Origin: Haemophilus quentini
GTDB lineage: Bacteria; Pseudomonadota; Gammaproteobacteria; Enterobacterales; Pasteurellaceae
Reading direction: 5' to 3'
DNA length: 61,478 nucleotides
Assembly (NCBI GenBank): GCA_001752465.1
Contig: MDJB01000004.1
Coordinates: 1-61,478, forward strand
Position numbers and translations under genes: made by a program
Notes under the pieces: generated by a model
What the model saw: only the letters and a program-made list of their open reading frames with translations
Databases searched by the model: none
Told to the model about the DNA's origin: nothing
Shown: positions 26,384 to 38,913 of the stretch, in pieces
Layout of the letters: the number at the start of each line of letters is the position of its first letter
How positions within the stretch are numbered: position 1 is the first letter of the stretch

Positions 26384-26433
26384 TGAGAAATAAAAAACTA
26401 ATTCTCTCGAATTAGTTAACTTTTAAAAGTTGA

Positions 26434-26523
26434 TGGCGGAGGAATAGGGATTCGAACCCTAGGAGGGCGTAAACCCTCGCCGGTTTTCAAGACCGGTGCC
26501 TTCAACCACTCGACCATTCCTCC
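26434..26523 (-). tRNA. tRNA-Ser(UGA)
   Basis: A 90-nt class II tRNA on the minus strand has a GGAGGAA acceptor, anticodon loop CTTGAAA (anticodon TGA), a long variable arm (GAGGGTTTACGCCCTC) and an encoded CCA. Confidence 0.96.
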
Positions 26524-26626
26524 GTGATTTAATGCGCACGCATAATACGTTTTTTGAGAAAGACCGTCAAGCAGAAATCATCTCGTTTTTATCAAGTGAT
26601 TATTTTTACTGCAGTCCAAAATAAAA

Positions 26627-26658
26627 AGAATTGACGTAATAAAAATCACGCCAATTCT
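26627..26658 (-). terminator. terminator after rne
   Basis: AGAATTGACGT and ACGCCAATTCT form a stem (one G-T type mismatch) with a T-run on the minus-strand side, 17 bp after the rne stop. Confidence 0.7.
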
Positions 26659-26674
26659 AATTTTTTATTTTAAA

Positions 26675-29488
26675 TTACTCTGATTTTGCTCTGGTAGGCT
26701 CAGAATATACATGGCTAATCGCACAGTGGTGTCCTGCCGCCCCTTTACCGTAAAAATAATAGCGAGAATCTTGCCATTCAATAATTGGGAATGGCTGAGG
26801 CATTTCATCGCTCGCTTTCGCCAAAGTCATCTCCGCTTTTGTATGAGTCACTGAAGAAATGGTACCTAAACGCCCATTAAACTCATAAGTACGAACAAAG
26901 GTTGGCTCATTTACAATTTCAGGCTCATTTACGGTAATCGTTGACTCAATAGACTCAACAGTTTCTTGAGGTTTATGAGAATTTAAACGCTCTAAAGATT
27001 CTTGTACTTTTTTCTGTACAGATTCATTAGCTGGCTGAGTAATAAAATCTAATGCTGGTTTTACTTCAAGAGATTTTTCTTCAACAACAATCCCCATTGC
27101 TGGCGTGATAAAACCTTTTTTAGTTTTTTCTTGCTCAAGCAATTCATCCACAGATAAGAAATTATTTTCTTTCTGAGCGTTCACTGTTGAATAGTCCACC
27201 CAAGCTTTTCCACTTGCCAATTCAGGTGAAGCCACTGCAGCAAATAATGGCATTGGCGATTTTGGCTCTTGATTACGGCGACGACGTTGATTATTCGCTG
27301 CACGCAAATGACGTGGAGTACGGCGTTGACGATCTTGACGTTCAGAACGTTCTTGGTTTTGACGAACTGGTTTTTCATCATCTTGAACGGTCTGAACTTC
27401 GACAACATCCACTTCTGGTATTTGTTCAGCAATGCTTTCGTTATTTTCAACAGCCACATCATTATCTTCAACGCGCACGCGTTTACGTAAATCACGACGT
27501 TGACGGCGTTGAGTCACTTGCTCAGTTTTTTCATCCTGAGCCTCAAAAACCGGTGTAGAATTTACCGCACTTTCAGTGATACTTTCTTCCACTAAGTTAC
27601 GGCGCGGACGGCGTTGATTACGCTCACGGACATTACGAATTTGTTCTTCGGTTCTTTCCGTTTCGTTATTTTCAGAACGTGGTCGACGAGAAGTACGACG
27701 CTCCTGTGAACGGCGTGGATTACGATTAGAATTGAGCGAAGTGCGGTTATTTTTCGGTTTATTTTCTTCGGATTCAGAAGCAAACAAGCCTTTAATCTTC
27801 GCGATAATTTTCGCTAACAAAGACGGTTCATTCGATTTACGCTCAACTGGAGTCGGAGCTGCTTCAGAAATAGAAAGCGCCACTGCCGCACTTTCAACTG
27901 CGGGTTGTTCAGCAATAACGGTTGTTTCCACGTTACGAGAAATAAGAGATTCCTCGGTACTTTCATCTTTCTCACAGTGAATTTTCGCTAAGTTATAGCT
28001 CAATTCATTCACCTCTTCGCCATCGCGTAAGCGGAAAACGCTAAAGTGCGGTGTTTCCATTGCTTCATTTGGCGCAACAATGACATCTACATTGTGACGT
28101 TTTTCAATATTGCTTATCGCTTTACGTTTTTCGTTAAGAAGATAAGAGGCAATTTGTACAGGCACAATCGTATGCACTTGCTTGGTGTTTTCTTTTAACG
28201 CTTCTTCCTCGATTAAACGCAAGATAGACAAGGAAAGAGATTCGTTATCACGCACTTTACCTGTTCCTTGACAACGAGGACAAATGTGATGTGAAGACTC
28301 ACCTAATGAAGGACTTAAACGCTGACGCGACATTTCTAACAAACCAAAACGAGAAATGCGGCTAATTTGAATGCGAGCACGATCTTGGCGAACGGCATCA
28401 CGAATACGATTTTCCACTTCACGTTGGTGACGAACTGGCGTCATATCAATGAAATCGATAACAACTAAACCACCTAGGTCACGTAAGCGTAATTGGCGAG
28501 CAATTTCATCTGCCGCTTCAAGGTTAGTATTTAATGCCGTTTCTTCAATATCGCCACCACGAGTAGAACGCGCGGAGTTAATATCAATAGCAGTTAAGGC
28601 TTCAGTTACATCAATAACGATTGAACCGCCAGAAGGTAAACGCACTTCACGTTGGAATGCCGACTCGATTTGAGATTCGATCTGATAGTGGCTGAAAAGA
28701 GGTACTTCGCCTTGATAAAGTTTCACGCGATTGATGAAATCTGGGCGAACAAGTTTGATATGCTCTTTTGCTTTTTCAAATACTTTCGGGCTATCAATAA
28801 GAATCTCACCAATATCACGGCGCAAATAATCACGAATAGCACGTACAATTACATCACTTTCTTGATGAATCAAGAAAGGCGCTGGACGATTTTGAGATGC
28901 TTGTTTAATCGCTTCCCAATGGTGAAGTAAAACTTTTAAGTCCCACTGCAACTCTTCTGGAGATTTACCTACACCTGCAGTACGAACAATTAACCCAACG
29001 CCTTCAGGCACATCTAATGAACTTAATGCCTCTTTTAATTCAGTGCGCTCATCCCCTTCGATACGACGAGAGATCCCACCTGCACGCGGATTATTTGGCA
29101 TAATGACCAAATAACTCCCCGCAAGAGAAACGAAAGTGGTTAAGGCTGCACCTTTGTTTCCGCGTTCTTCTTTATTAACTTGAACGATAACTTCTTGGCC
29201 TTCGCTCAAGATATCGCGAATATTCGGACGACCTTGGAAAACATAATCATCGGGAAAATATTCACGAGCAATTTCTTTTAATGGTAAAAAACCGTGACGT
29301 TCTGCACCATAATCTACAAAAGCCGCTTCTAAGCTTGGCTCAACGCGAGTAATTTTCCCTTTGTAGATATTCGCTTTTTTTTGCTCATGTCCTGGGCTTT
29401 CAATATCCAGGTCAAATAAGCGCTGTCCATCAACAAGCGCTACACGCAACTCTTCTTTTTGAGTCGCATTGATTAACATTCTTTTCAT
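26675..29488 (-). CDS. rne: ribonuclease E
   Basis: This 937-residue endoribonuclease has a catalytic half (about 1-520) with an S1 domain ([21 protein letters not shown]), a 5' sensor, a DNase I-like domain with [19 protein letters not shown] and [13 protein letters not shown], and the zinc link [10 protein letters not shown]. The C-terminal half is disordered: an Arg-rich region (about 590-760) for RNA binding, the [21 protein letters not shown] element, and the conserved end YGKGAAGHH. It starts RNA decay and processes rRNA and tRNA at the inner membrane. Start [10 protein letters not shown]; an ATG two codons earlier is less conserved. Confidence 0.97.
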   Translation of the reverse strand: MKRMLINATQKEELRVALVDGQRLFDLDIESPGHEQKKANIYKGKITRVEPSLEAAFVDYGAERHGFLPLKEIAREYFPDDYVFQGRPNIRDILSEGQEVIVQVNKEERGNKGAALTTFVSLAGSYLVIMPNNPRAGGISRRIEGDERTELKEALSSLDVPEGVGLIVRTAGVGKSPEELQWDLKVLLHHWEAIKQASQNRPAPFLIHQESDVIVRAIRDYLRRDIGEILIDSPKVFEKAKEHIKLVRPDFINRVKLYQGEVPLFSHYQIESQIESAFQREVRLPSGGSIVIDVTEALTAIDINSARSTRGGDIEETALNTNLEAADEIARQLRLRDLGGLVVIDFIDMTPVRHQREVENRIRDAVRQDRARIQISRISRFGLLEMSRQRLSPSLGESSHHICPRCQGTGKVRDNESLSLSILRLIEEEALKENTKQVHTIVPVQIASYLLNEKRKAISNIEKRHNVDVIVAPNEAMETPHFSVFRLRDGEEVNELSYNLAKIHCEKDESTEESLISRNVETTVIAEQPAVESAAVALSISEAAPTPVERKSNEPSLLAKIIAKIKGLFASESEENKPKNNRTSLNSNRNPRRSQERRTSRRPRSENNETERTEEQIRNVRERNQRRPRRNLVEESITESAVNSTPVFEAQDEKTEQVTQRRQRRDLRKRVRVEDNDVAVENNESIAEQIPEVDVVEVQTVQDDEKPVRQNQERSERQDRQRRTPRHLRAANNQRRRRNQEPKSPMPLFAAVASPELASGKAWVDYSTVNAQKENNFLSVDELLEQEKTKKGFITPAMGIVVEEKSLEVKPALDFITQPANESVQKKVQESLERLNSHKPQETVESIESTITVNEPEIVNEPTFVRTYEFNGRLGTISSVTHTKAEMTLAKASDEMPQPFPIIEWQDSRYYFYGKGAAGHHCAISHVYSEPTRAKSE

Positions 29489-29899
29489 TGTCAATTCTCT
29501 TATTAAATATTTTAAAAAACCTCAAAATAAACCGCACTTTGCTTCGTTATCGACCTCGTGTTTCTCGCGCCAGTCAATCTCACGACTGTATGTTGCTGGG
29601 TGCATTGATAACGTTATTAAGCATAAACGTTTGCTTTATAAAACAATGCGATATTCCGCACGCGTTGTAAGCGGCTAATTTATTTTAAGAAAAATGTTGA
29701 TTATCAATGTCTTATGCCGATTGCCGCATTGAGTTTTCACCAACAAAACTTATCCTTTTTTACGCAAATTCTTAGGCGCAAAAAGACGCTCTATTATCCA
29801 TAGAAAACGATTAATTAGCAAGGTGAATATTACGTTCATAGAGTTACGTTAATAGTGCCTTTGTGATATGATTCGCGCCAATTTTCAAAAGGAAAAAAG
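29489..29899. promoter_or_regulatory. rne 5' untranslated region and rne/rluC divergent promoters
   Basis: These 411 bp hold no gene. The part nearest rne (about 29520-29690) is GC-richer with several inverted repeats and corresponds to the long structured rne leader through which RNase E autoregulates in gammaproteobacteria. A USS lies at about 29530-29538. The part near rluC is AT-rich and should contain the rluC promoter (TTACGTTAATAG..TGATATGAT region). I could not fix transcription starts. Confidence 0.5.
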
Positions 29900-31235
<1,336 letters not shown>

Positions 31236-31249
31236 TCACAGCTCCATCA

Positions 31250-32611
31250 ATGGATAATCAATATTTATTAAGTGCGGTTGAAAATTCTCAGGAAATTTCA
31301 ACCGCACTTTCTTCATCTCAACAATCTGAAAATACTCGTGACACCGCCATCGTGGTTCACGTTTTCTTTGCACAAGATAAAAATACTGACGATCTACAAG
31401 AGTTCTTACTGCTCACTGATTCAGCCAATGTAGATGTCCTGGATACTATCACCACCAGTCGTAGCACTCCTCAAGCTAAATATTTTGTAGGTGAGGGAAA
31501 AGCTCAAGAAATTGCAGATGCAGTGCAATCACATAATGCTGATGTTGTGCTTTTTAACCATCAATTAACCCCAGCACAAACACGTAACTTAGAAAGTTTA
31601 TGTCATTGTCGAGTAGTCGATCGCACTGGCGTCATTTTAGATATTTTTGCCCAACGAGCGCGTTCTCATGAGGGGAAATTACAGGTTGAACTTGCGCAAC
31701 TAAAACACTTATCCACTCGATTAGTTCGTCGAAAAACAGGCTTAGATCAACAAAAAGGCGCGGTAGGATTACGTGGACCCGGTGAAACTCAATTAGAAAC
31801 GGATCGTCGTTTGATTAAAGTGTGCATTTCTCAATTACAAAATCGATTGGCAAAAGTGGAGAAACAGCGCAATCAAAATCGCCAAACACGCCAAAAAGCA
31901 GATATCCCGACGATTTCACTTGTTGGATATACCAATGCAGGAAAATCAACCTTATTTAATCGTTTAACCAATGCAGAGGTTTATACCGCAGATCAGCTTT
32001 TTGCAACCTTAGATCCAACTTTACGAAAATTACAGATTCAAGATGTAGGCACGGCAATTTTAGCGGATACGGTAGGATTTGTTCGACATCTTCTGCATGA
32101 TCTTGTTTCAGCCTTTAAATCGACTTTACAAGAAACGGTAGAAGCCAGCTTATTACTCCATGTGATTGATGTGTCTGACTCGCGAAAACAAGAAAATATT
32201 GATGCAGTCAATGATGTACTAGAGGAAATTGGTGCAGGAGAAGTGCCTGTTCTATTGGTATATAACAAAATTGATTTGTTGAAAAATGCTGTACCGCATA
32301 TCGAATACAATGATGAAAACCAGCCTGTTGCAGTCTATCTCTCCGCGCAAGATGATCTGGGTATTCATTTATTGTTTGAAGCCATTAAAGTGCGGTTAAA
32401 AAACGAAATACTTTCTCTTTCTTTAATTTTACAACCATACGAAGGCAAACTTCGCCATGCTTTTTATCAACTTGATTGTGTACGCTATGAACAAATTTCT
32501 GAACAAGGAGAATTCTTGTTAGACGTACAGATTGATAAAATTATGTGGTTAAAGTTATGTAAGCAGTTTTCTAGATTAGCTGATATTAAAATACACTCTG
32601 ATAATACCTAA
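31250..32611 (+). CDS. hflX: ribosome-associated GTPase HflX
   Basis: This 453-residue GTPase has an N-terminal HflX domain ([18 protein letters not shown] to [12 protein letters not shown]) and a G domain with G1 [10 protein letters not shown]3 DTVGF and G4 NKID. It binds 50S subunits and rescues stalled or stressed ribosomes. It has about 25 extra N-terminal residues relative to E. coli. That extension is encoded partly by a perfect inverted pair of uptake signals (31270-31283 and 31296-31309), suggesting a gained segment. The Shine-Dalgarno is weak; coupling with hfq 14 nt upstream is likely. Confidence 0.95.
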   Translation: MDNQYLLSAVENSQEISTALSSSQQSENTRDTAIVVHVFFAQDKNTDDLQEFLLLTDSANVDVLDTITTSRSTPQAKYFVGEGKAQEIADAVQSHNADVVLFNHQLTPAQTRNLESLCHCRVVDRTGVILDIFAQRARSHEGKLQVELAQLKHLSTRLVRRKTGLDQQKGAVGLRGPGETQLETDRRLIKVCISQLQNRLAKVEKQRNQNRQTRQKADIPTISLVGYTNAGKSTLFNRLTNAEVYTADQLFATLDPTLRKLQIQDVGTAILADTVGFVRHLLHDLVSAFKSTLQETVEASLLLHVIDVSDSRKQENIDAVNDVLEEIGAGEVPVLLVYNKIDLLKNAVPHIEYNDENQPVAVYLSAQDDLGIHLLFEAIKVRLKNEILSLSLILQPYEGKLRHAFYQLDCVRYEQISEQGEFLLDVQIDKIMWLKLCKQFSRLADIKIHSDNT

Positions 32612-32622
32612 TTTATAGAAAA

Positions 32623-33579
32623 TTATTTTCCAATTCCATATTGTTTCAATTTATTCGCAATCGCAGTATGGGAAACGCCTAAACGTTGAGCTAATTTTCT
32701 CGTGCTTGGATATTCTGCATAAAATAATTTTAGGACTTGCGACTCATAAGAACCGATGATTTCATCTAAGGTTTTATTTTCAAATTCATTCAAAGAAATC
32801 ACCACACTTTGTGTCGGAGCAAGATTTAAACTTTCGATAGTTAAATGATTATCTTGTACCAGAGAGCAAGCACGATAAAGAGTGTTATAAAGCTCACGAA
32901 CATTCCCTTTCCAATCATATTTCTGCAAATAAAGAAGAAAATCTTTATCAAAGGTTGGTTTTGCAATTTTTAATTCTTCACTGATTTCCTCTAAAAAACC
33001 TTGTGCCAGTGGCTCAATATCAGCCATGCGTTCGCGTAATGCTGGAACATTAAGAGTAAGAACATTTAAGCGATGAAACAAATCAGCACGAACTTTACCT
33101 TGCTCAACAAGCAAATGGAGTGGAACCTGTGATGTGCAAATCACTCGCACGTTTGCATGATGCTCCTTCTCTTCTCCCACTCGACGGAAAGATCCATCTG
33201 TTAAAAAACGCAATAATTTAGCCTGCAAACTCAATGAAAGTTCAGCAATACCATCTAGTAATACAGTTCCCTCATTTGCGTACTCAAAGAAACCAATAGT
33301 TTCACTGTCTCCGACTTTTCGACCAAACATTTCACTTTCCGCATCTTCATCAGGCAAACCCGCGCAGTTTACTGCGATAAATTTTTTATCTCGACGTAAA
33401 CTCTGATAATGGCAGGCTTTCGCCAACAAATCTTTTCCAGTCCCAGTTTCACCTTGAATTAACAAAGGCGCATCAAACATAGCAAAACGTTTTGCGTTTT
33501 CAACCGCACTTCTCATAGATTCACTTTGCACAATAAAACAATCGAAAGGTTTTTGAGGATCAAATTTGAAGGTTATCAT
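32623..33579 (-). CDS. tyrR: transcriptional regulator TyrR, short form
   Basis: This 318-residue protein has the sigma54-type AAA+ domain, with Walker A GETGTGKD, and a C-terminal helix-turn-helix (STRKLAQRLGVSHTAIANKLK). The GAFTGA loop is absent (FEYANEG in that region), as expected for TyrR, which acts with sigma70. It lacks the ~190-residue N-terminal ACT/PAS part of E. coli TyrR, a known feature of Haemophilus. It controls aromatic amino-acid genes. It converges with hflX, leaving 11 bp between stops. Confidence 0.93.
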   Translation of the reverse strand: MITFKFDPQKPFDCFIVQSESMRSAVENAKRFAMFDAPLLIQGETGTGKDLLAKACHYQSLRRDKKFIAVNCAGLPDEDAESEMFGRKVGDSETIGFFEYANEGTVLLDGIAELSLSLQAKLLRFLTDGSFRRVGEEKEHHANVRVICTSQVPLHLLVEQGKVRADLFHRLNVLTLNVPALRERMADIEPLAQGFLEEISEELKIAKPTFDKDFLLYLQKYDWKGNVRELYNTLYRACSLVQDNHLTIESLNLAPTQSVVISLNEFENKTLDEIIGSYESQVLKLFYAEYPSTRKLAQRLGVSHTAIANKLKQYGIGK

Positions 33580-33667
33580 ATATCGAAAATATGAGAGAAA
33601 TAATATGTGATTATGATAATTTGTTTACATAAAAGTGTAAATATTATTTTACATATCAAAAGAAATA

Positions 33668-33697
33668 AAAATGCGGTCTATTTTGACCGCACTTTAT
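33668..33697 (-). terminator. inverted USS terminator after mepM-like gene
   Basis: GCGGTC/GACCGC with USS flanks, followed on the minus strand by a T-run. It lies between the murein endopeptidase stop and the tyrR promoter region. Confidence 0.7.
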
Positions 33698-33701
33698 ATG
33701 A

Positions 33702-35168
33702 CTATAACTTTAACATTCGCTCTGCTTCACGTGCACGAACAAGGAATTGTTTACGTTCGGCAGTTCCCATTCCACTACTTGTGCCAGGCAATTTAACCGT
33801 CAACGGATTGACCGCCCGTCCATTAATATGGAATTCATAGTGTAAATGTGGTCCTGTTGAAATTCCGGTATTACCAGAAAGTGCAATTCGCTCACCTTTT
33901 TTAATTTCTTGTCCTGCGCGAACAAGCGGTTTACTTAAGTGCATGTAAACAGTCTCATATTCTCGGCCGTGACGCATAACAATATAACGTCCAGCCCCTC
34001 TAGCCTGATATGCCACTTTTTCAACTACGCCATCTGCTGGTGCGATAATCGGTGTACCTTGAGAAACTGAGAAATCCACACCTTTATGCGGTCGTACACG
34101 CCCAGTTACTGGATGACGACGATTTGGATTAAATGGTGAAGAAACGCGCGCTTGGCGTTGCAATGGATAACGCGCGAAACCTTTACCTAAGGTTTCTCCT
34201 TGTTGGCTATAGTAACGACCATTCGCGGCCTGAACCGCATAATAACTCTTACCTCCAGATGAAATATGTAATGCTTCGACATTACCTTGACCTGTGAGTT
34301 TCTCTCCTAAATATTCACGAGAAACTAAAATTGCAAATTTAGTCCCCTTTTTCAATTTCTGAATACTCACTTGCCATTGAAGTGCAGTGGTTAATTGGTT
34401 GATTTGACGATTATCCAATCCCTGATCTTTTAAGCTAGCCGCAAACGTCCGGTTAATTTCACCTTTTAATACTTCTTTTCGCCAAACACTTGTTTTTTCA
34501 ATAACTTGACGTTTAAACTTGCCACCTTCAATACGTTCATAAATACGTTCTTCTTTTTCAGATACAAGCCAATTTAAATATTCTAGTTCATCATTTTTAT
34601 CTAAAATCCAATAGAACTGTTGACTCGCTTTCAAATTTACCAACTCACCGTCCACAGCAATTAAACGCTGTGCGGTATCATCTTCCAAACCAGAAAGTTC
34701 CAATACATCTTTTAAGCTATCGCCACGCGTCACTGTATGGCTAAATTGATCAGTAATACGAATTGCTTGATCGGCAGCATCTAATAAACCACTTAATGCA
34801 TCTTGTGCATTTTGCGGCAAATTATCCAGTTCATCTGAAGGCTTCACTTCATCAACTTCATCATCTTTGGCCTGTAATTCATCATCATAAGATGTTGCAT
34901 CTTCATCATTGAGATGCTCTGTTGTCTGATGCTCTACTGAAGTTTGTGCATTTTTTTCTTCTTGTTTATTTGAAGTATTTAATGATTGATATTCAACATT
35001 ATCCACCACCGCTGGAATGACTTGTTCCGATGAATCATGATGTTCTGAATTATCTTTTAGAGTGAGTAAAATCCCTGAAAAAATCAGTAAAATAGCAATA
35101 AAAAACACTCCCTCTTTAATACGAGAGCGTTTTTTTCTTCTATCTCTAGCTAATTTTACGTGTTGCAC
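33702..35168 (-). CDS. mepM: murein DD-endopeptidase, M23 family (MepM-like)
   Basis: This 488-residue protein starts with GTG. It has a basic cytoplasmic N-terminus, one transmembrane helix (about 19-38), a long acidic linker (about 45-150), a LysM/OapA-like domain (about 150-330) and a C-terminal lysostaphin-type peptidase. Zinc-ligand motifs are [15 protein letters not shown] and HLHYEFHI. Such enzymes cut peptidoglycan cross-links for growth. It is next to znuC, as in E. coli, where mepM neighbours the znu genes. znuA is not in this window. Confidence 0.92.
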   Translation of the reverse strand: MQHVKLARDRRKKRSRIKEGVFFIAILLIFSGILLTLKDNSEHHDSSEQVIPAVVDNVEYQSLNTSNKQEEKNAQTSVEHQTTEHLNDEDATSYDDELQAKDDEVDEVKPSDELDNLPQNAQDALSGLLDAADQAIRITDQFSHTVTRGDSLKDVLELSGLEDDTAQRLIAVDGELVNLKASQQFYWILDKNDELEYLNWLVSEKEERIYERIEGGKFKRQVIEKTSVWRKEVLKGEINRTFAASLKDQGLDNRQINQLTTALQWQVSIQKLKKGTKFAILVSREYLGEKLTGQGNVEALHISSGGKSYYAVQAANGRYYSQQGETLGKGFARYPLQRQARVSSPFNPNRRHPVTGRVRPHKGVDFSVSQGTPIIAPADGVVEKVAYQARGAGRYIVMRHGREYETVYMHLSKPLVRAGQEIKKGERIALSGNTGISTGPHLHYEFHINGRAVNPLTVKLPGTSSGMGTAERKQFLVRAREAERMLKL

Positions 35169-35345
35169 AAGGATTCCTAAAATAAAAAAGTTTTCAGCAT
35201 TGAGACTACATATTATAAAGAAAATTCATTTCTACGGGAAAAGCATTATTCAAACGCTTAAATATTCGACATTGGGTAGAAAACCTTGAGAATTCTATAA
35301 AAATGCGTTATTTTCCCCAACCATTGTTGAAAACACGGCGATTTT

Positions 35346-36152
35346 ATGAATATCACAGCCATTCACAACGAGCAAAAACCACAACCGCTCATTCAATTAA
35401 AAAATATCAATGTGGTTTTCGCACAAAAAACTGCACTACAAAATATTAATTTAAATATTTATCCGAATTCTATTATCACTATTGTTGGGCCAAATGGTGG
35501 CGGCAAATCAACGTTATTAAAAACCTTATTAAAACTACAAACGCCCACTTCTGGCGAAGTCATTTATAGTAAAAATGTTCGCATTGGTTATGTACCACAA
35601 AAAATCCATTTGGATCATAGTTTGCCTATTACGGTTGAGCGATTCCTTTCGCTAAAAAAAGGCCTTAAAATACAAGAAATATCCACCGCACTTGAGCAAC
35701 TTTCGATTTCACATTTACGCAAAAGTAATATGCAAAAACTTTCTGGCGGTGAAATGCAACGCGTATTATTGGCGCGCGCAATTTTAAATAAACCAAATTT
35801 ACTTGTGCTAGACGAACCCACCCAAGGCGTAGACATTACTGGTCAAGCAGAGCTTTATCAGCTCATTCATCAAACCCAACAAAAATTAAATTGTGCCGTA
35901 TTGATGGTATCACACGATTTACACATTGTGATGGCGGATAGCAAAGAAGTATTGTGTATTAACCAACATATTTGCTGTGCAGGTACGCCTGATGTTCTCT
36001 CAAATGATCCTACATTTATGCGTTTATGGGGAAATCAGCTCACACAAAATGTCGGCTTTTATACCCATCATCACAATCATCACCACACTTTACACGGTGA
36101 TGTATGCGGTTGTAATTCATCAGCAGTGCATTGTAAAAATAAGGATAAATAA
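35346..36152 (+). CDS. znuC: zinc ABC transporter ATP-binding protein ZnuC
   Basis: This 268-residue ABC ATPase has Walker [10 protein letters not shown], signature [14 protein letters not shown] and Walker [11 protein letters not shown]. It energises ZnuB for zinc import. The C-terminal tail (about 240-268) is rich in His and Cys ([16 protein letters not shown]), which could bind zinc in the cytoplasm. The stop overlaps the znuB start (TAATG). I did not find a clear Zur palindrome upstream. Confidence 0.95.
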   Translation: MNITAIHNEQKPQPLIQLKNINVVFAQKTALQNINLNIYPNSIITIVGPNGGGKSTLLKTLLKLQTPTSGEVIYSKNVRIGYVPQKIHLDHSLPITVERFLSLKKGLKIQEISTALEQLSISHLRKSNMQKLSGGEMQRVLLARAILNKPNLLVLDEPTQGVDITGQAELYQLIHQTQQKLNCAVLMVSHDLHIVMADSKEVLCINQHICCAGTPDVLSNDPTFMRLWGNQLTQNVGFYTHHHNHHHTLHGDVCGCNSSAVHCKNKDK

Positions 36153-36937
36153 TGTTTGAGATTTTATTTCCTGCCCTTTTAACAGGCATTTTGCTTTCGC
36201 TTATTACCGCGCCACTTGGCGTATTTGTGGTGTGGCGGAAAATGGCTTATTTTGGCGATACCCTTTCTCATTCTGCCTTACTCGGTGTGGCATTAGGCAT
36301 TTTCTTACAAGTCAATCCTTACATTGCGATTGTCGTGCTGACCTTGATTCTTGCTATCGCAATGGTGTGGTTAGAAAGCAATACGCAATTTTCTATTGAT
36401 ACCTTGCTCGGCATTATCGCCCATAGCTGCTTATCTCTCGGAGTGGTGACAGTGGGATTACTACAAAATGTACGAGTAGATTTGATGAGTTACTTATTTG
36501 GGGATTTGCTCGCAATTAATTATACCGATTTAATTTATATTGGTATTGGCGTGATAATTGTGCTTTCAACATTAATTTACTTTTGGCAATCCTTACTTTC
36601 CACCACCGTATCGCCAGAACTTGCGCAAGTTGAAGGTATTAATATAAAAAAAATGCGTTTTATTTTGATGATATTAACAGCGTTAACTATTGCCTTGAGC
36701 ATGAAATTTGTCGGTGCATTAATAATCACATCGTTATTAATAATCCCTGCGGCAACCGCTCGTCGCTTTGCGAGAACGCCAGAATCTATGGTGGGATGGG
36801 CAATTGTAGTCAGTATGTTATCGATTATAGCTGGGCTAATATTATCAGCCTTTTATGATACCGCTGCAGGGCCTTCCGTTGTCATTTGTTCCGCATTTTT
36901 ATTTGTCTTATCACTCTTCAAAAAAGAGCGATTATAA
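36152..36937 (+). CDS. znuB: zinc ABC transporter permease ZnuB
   Basis: This 261-residue permease of the ABC-3 family has about eight helices. Signatures are [21 protein letters not shown] and [14 protein letters not shown]. It pairs with ZnuC. The gene order is translationally coupled, starting on the znuC stop. Length is typical. Confidence 0.97.
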   Translation: MFEILFPALLTGILLSLITAPLGVFVVWRKMAYFGDTLSHSALLGVALGIFLQVNPYIAIVVLTLILAIAMVWLESNTQFSIDTLLGIIAHSCLSLGVVTVGLLQNVRVDLMSYLFGDLLAINYTDLIYIGIGVIIVLSTLIYFWQSLLSTTVSPELAQVEGINIKKMRFILMILTALTIALSMKFVGALIITSLLIIPAATARRFARTPESMVGWAIVVSMLSIIAGLILSAFYDTAAGPSVVICSAFLFVLSLFKKERL

Positions 36938-37025
36938 GCTTGCCCAACCAGTGAAAACCATTTGCGCCACAGTTTAATTCTTGATAAAGTGCGGTCAATT
37001 TTTACGGTCTTTTTAGGATAAGAAA

Positions 37026-37973
37026 ATGAGCCAAGAATATTTAGATTTTGAATTGCCGATTGCAGAATTAGAAGCAAAAATTGAAGCATTACGCGCAGCA
37101 TCGGATGATAAAGTTGATTTAACTAATGAAATCAAACGCTTACAAAAGAAAAGTAACGAACTCACTAAAAAAACCTTTGCTAACCTCGATGCTTGGCAAG
37201 TTTCACGTATGGCGCGTCATCCAAACCGCCCTTATACATTAGATTATATCGAACATATTTTTACTGAATTTGAAGAACTTGCAGGTGATCGCGCATTTGC
37301 TAATGATAAAGCGATCGTTGGCGGCCTTGCACGTTTAGATGGTCGCCCAGTTATGGTGATTGGTCATCAAAAAGGCCGTTCTGTAAAAGAAAAAGTACAA
37401 CGCAATTTTGGTATGCCAGCACCTGAAGGCTATCGTAAAGCGTTACGTTTAATGGAAATGGCTGAACGCTTTAAATTGCCAATTATCACATTTATTGACA
37501 CACCAGGGGCTTATCCGGGGATCGGCGCAGAAGAACGTGGTCAAGCGGAAGCTATTGCTCGTAACTTACGCGAAATGGCACAGCTTACCGTTCCCGTTAT
37601 TTGTACTGTTATCGGTGAAGGTGGTTCGGGCGGTGCATTAGCTATTGGCGTGGGCGATAAAGTTAATATGTTACAGTATTCGACCTATTCTGTTATCTCG
37701 CCAGAAGGCTGTGCTTCTATTCTTTGGAAAAGTGCAGAAAAAGCATCAACAGCAGCTGAAGTAATGGGATTAACTGCAAGCCGTTTGAAAGAATTAAATC
37801 TCATCGATAGCATTGTACAAGAACCTTTAGGCGGCGCACATCGCAATTATGCGAAAATGGCTGAAAACTTAAAACTTCGTTTAAAAGAAGATTTAGCAGA
37901 GCTCGATGGACTAAATAAAGAAGAATTATTAAATCGACGTTATGAACGTTTAATGTCTTACGGTTATTGCTAA
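37026..37973 (+). CDS. accA: acetyl-CoA carboxylase carboxyltransferase subunit alpha
   Basis: This 315-residue subunit begins [19 protein letters not shown] and has the crotonase-fold carboxyltransferase core with [23 protein letters not shown] and [17 protein letters not shown]. With AccD it transfers the carboxyl group from biotin to acetyl-CoA in fatty-acid synthesis. AGGATAAG precedes the ATG. A hairpin terminator follows. Confidence 0.98.
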   Translation: MSQEYLDFELPIAELEAKIEALRAASDDKVDLTNEIKRLQKKSNELTKKTFANLDAWQVSRMARHPNRPYTLDYIEHIFTEFEELAGDRAFANDKAIVGGLARLDGRPVMVIGHQKGRSVKEKVQRNFGMPAPEGYRKALRLMEMAERFKLPIITFIDTPGAYPGIGAEERGQAEAIARNLREMAQLTVPVICTVIGEGGSGGALAIGVGDKVNMLQYSTYSVISPEGCASILWKSAEKASTAAEVMGLTASRLKELNLIDSIVQEPLGGAHRNYAKMAENLKLRLKEDLAELDGLNKEELLNRRYERLMSYGYC

Positions 37974-37983
37974 CTGGCATTAT

Positions 37984-38014
37984 AAAAGAGCAGTGATTTT
38001 TGTCGCTCTTTTTT
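37984..38014 (+). terminator. terminator after accA
   Basis: AAAAGAGC pairs with GCTCTTTT and is followed by further T, in the accA-pdxY gap. Confidence 0.65.
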
Positions 38015-38046
38015 GATCTAAATATAACAACAAAGGAGCAAACACA

Positions 38047-38913
38047 ATGAAAAATGTACTTTCGATCCAATCCCATGTGGTCTATGGTTTTGCGGGTAAC
38101 AAATCCGCGACTTTTCCAATGCAGTTGTTAGGCATCGATGTATGGGCATTAAATACCGTGCAATTCTCTAACCATACCCAATATGGCAAATGGACTGGAA
38201 TGGTGATTCCACAAGAACAAATCGGTGAAATTGCTAACGGTTTGGATGCCATTGGAAAACTGCAAGAATGTGATGCGTTGCTTTCTGGCTATTTAGGTTC
38301 AGCTGAACAAGTTGACCAAATTATCTATGCTTTAGAAAAAATCAAAGCTCGTAACCCAAATGCACTTTACTTATGCGATCCAGTGATGCCAAATGCAGAA
38401 AAAGTCTGCGTAGTAGCCGATGGTGTACGCGAACGCTTAATTGAAAAAGCCATTCCGCGCGCAGATATCATGACACCAAACCTTTCAGAGCTTCGTACAC
38501 TTTCTGATTTCCCTATCAACACCTTTGACGATGTGCTGAAAGCAGCTAATGCGTTAGTTGCCAAAGGTGTGAAAAAAGTGTTGATCAAACACCTAGGGGT
38601 TGCAGGTAAACTGAATGATCCTGATACCTTTGAAATCATTATGGCGACACCTGAAGGTGTATGGCATTTAAGCCGTCCGCTTTATAAATTTAACTTTGAA
38701 CCTGTTGGTGTGGGTGATTTAATTGCGGGGACTTTCTTGGCGCATTACTTAAACTGTGGTAACGATGTTGAAGCTTTTGAAAAAATGAATAATGCGGTGG
38801 CGGGTGTGATGAAAACCACGTTTGATTTGAAATCTTACGAACTCCAACCGATTGCTGCACGTTTTGAGATCTTAAATCCAAGCACAAACTACAAAGCTGT
38901 TAAAGTTGTCTAA
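38047..38913 (+). CDS. pdxY: pyridoxal kinase PdxY
   Basis: This 288-residue ribokinase-fold enzyme has [34 protein letters not shown] and [15 protein letters not shown], where Asp in GVGD is the catalytic base. It phosphorylates pyridoxal in the B6 salvage pathway. AAAGGAGCAA precedes the ATG. The stop overlaps the tilS start (TAATG), so the two are coupled. Confidence 0.96.
   Translation: MKNVLSIQSHVVYGFAGNKSATFPMQLLGIDVWALNTVQFSNHTQYGKWTGMVIPQEQIGEIANGLDAIGKLQECDALLSGYLGSAEQVDQIIYALEKIKARNPNALYLCDPVMPNAEKVCVVADGVRERLIEKAIPRADIMTPNLSELRTLSDFPINTFDDVLKAANALVAKGVKKVLIKHLGVAGKLNDPDTFEIIMATPEGVWHLSRPLYKFNFEPVGVGDLIAGTFLAHYLNCGNDVEAFEKMNNAVAGVMKTTFDLKSYELQPIAARFEILNPSTNYKAVKVV

Noticed and set aside
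29620-29640. PurR-like AGCAAACGTTTATGC in the rne leader
   Set aside because: Only one half fits the PurR consensus, it lies within the structured leader, and rne is not a purine gene. The real PurR box is upstream of purM.
32623-33579. tyrR as a truncated pseudogene
   Set aside because: The missing N-terminal domain is a normal feature of Haemophilus TyrR. The AAA+ and DNA-binding parts are intact.
35169-35345. Zur operator upstream of znuC
   Set aside because: I looked for a GAAATGTTATA-type palindrome and found only AT-rich sequence, so none is claimed.
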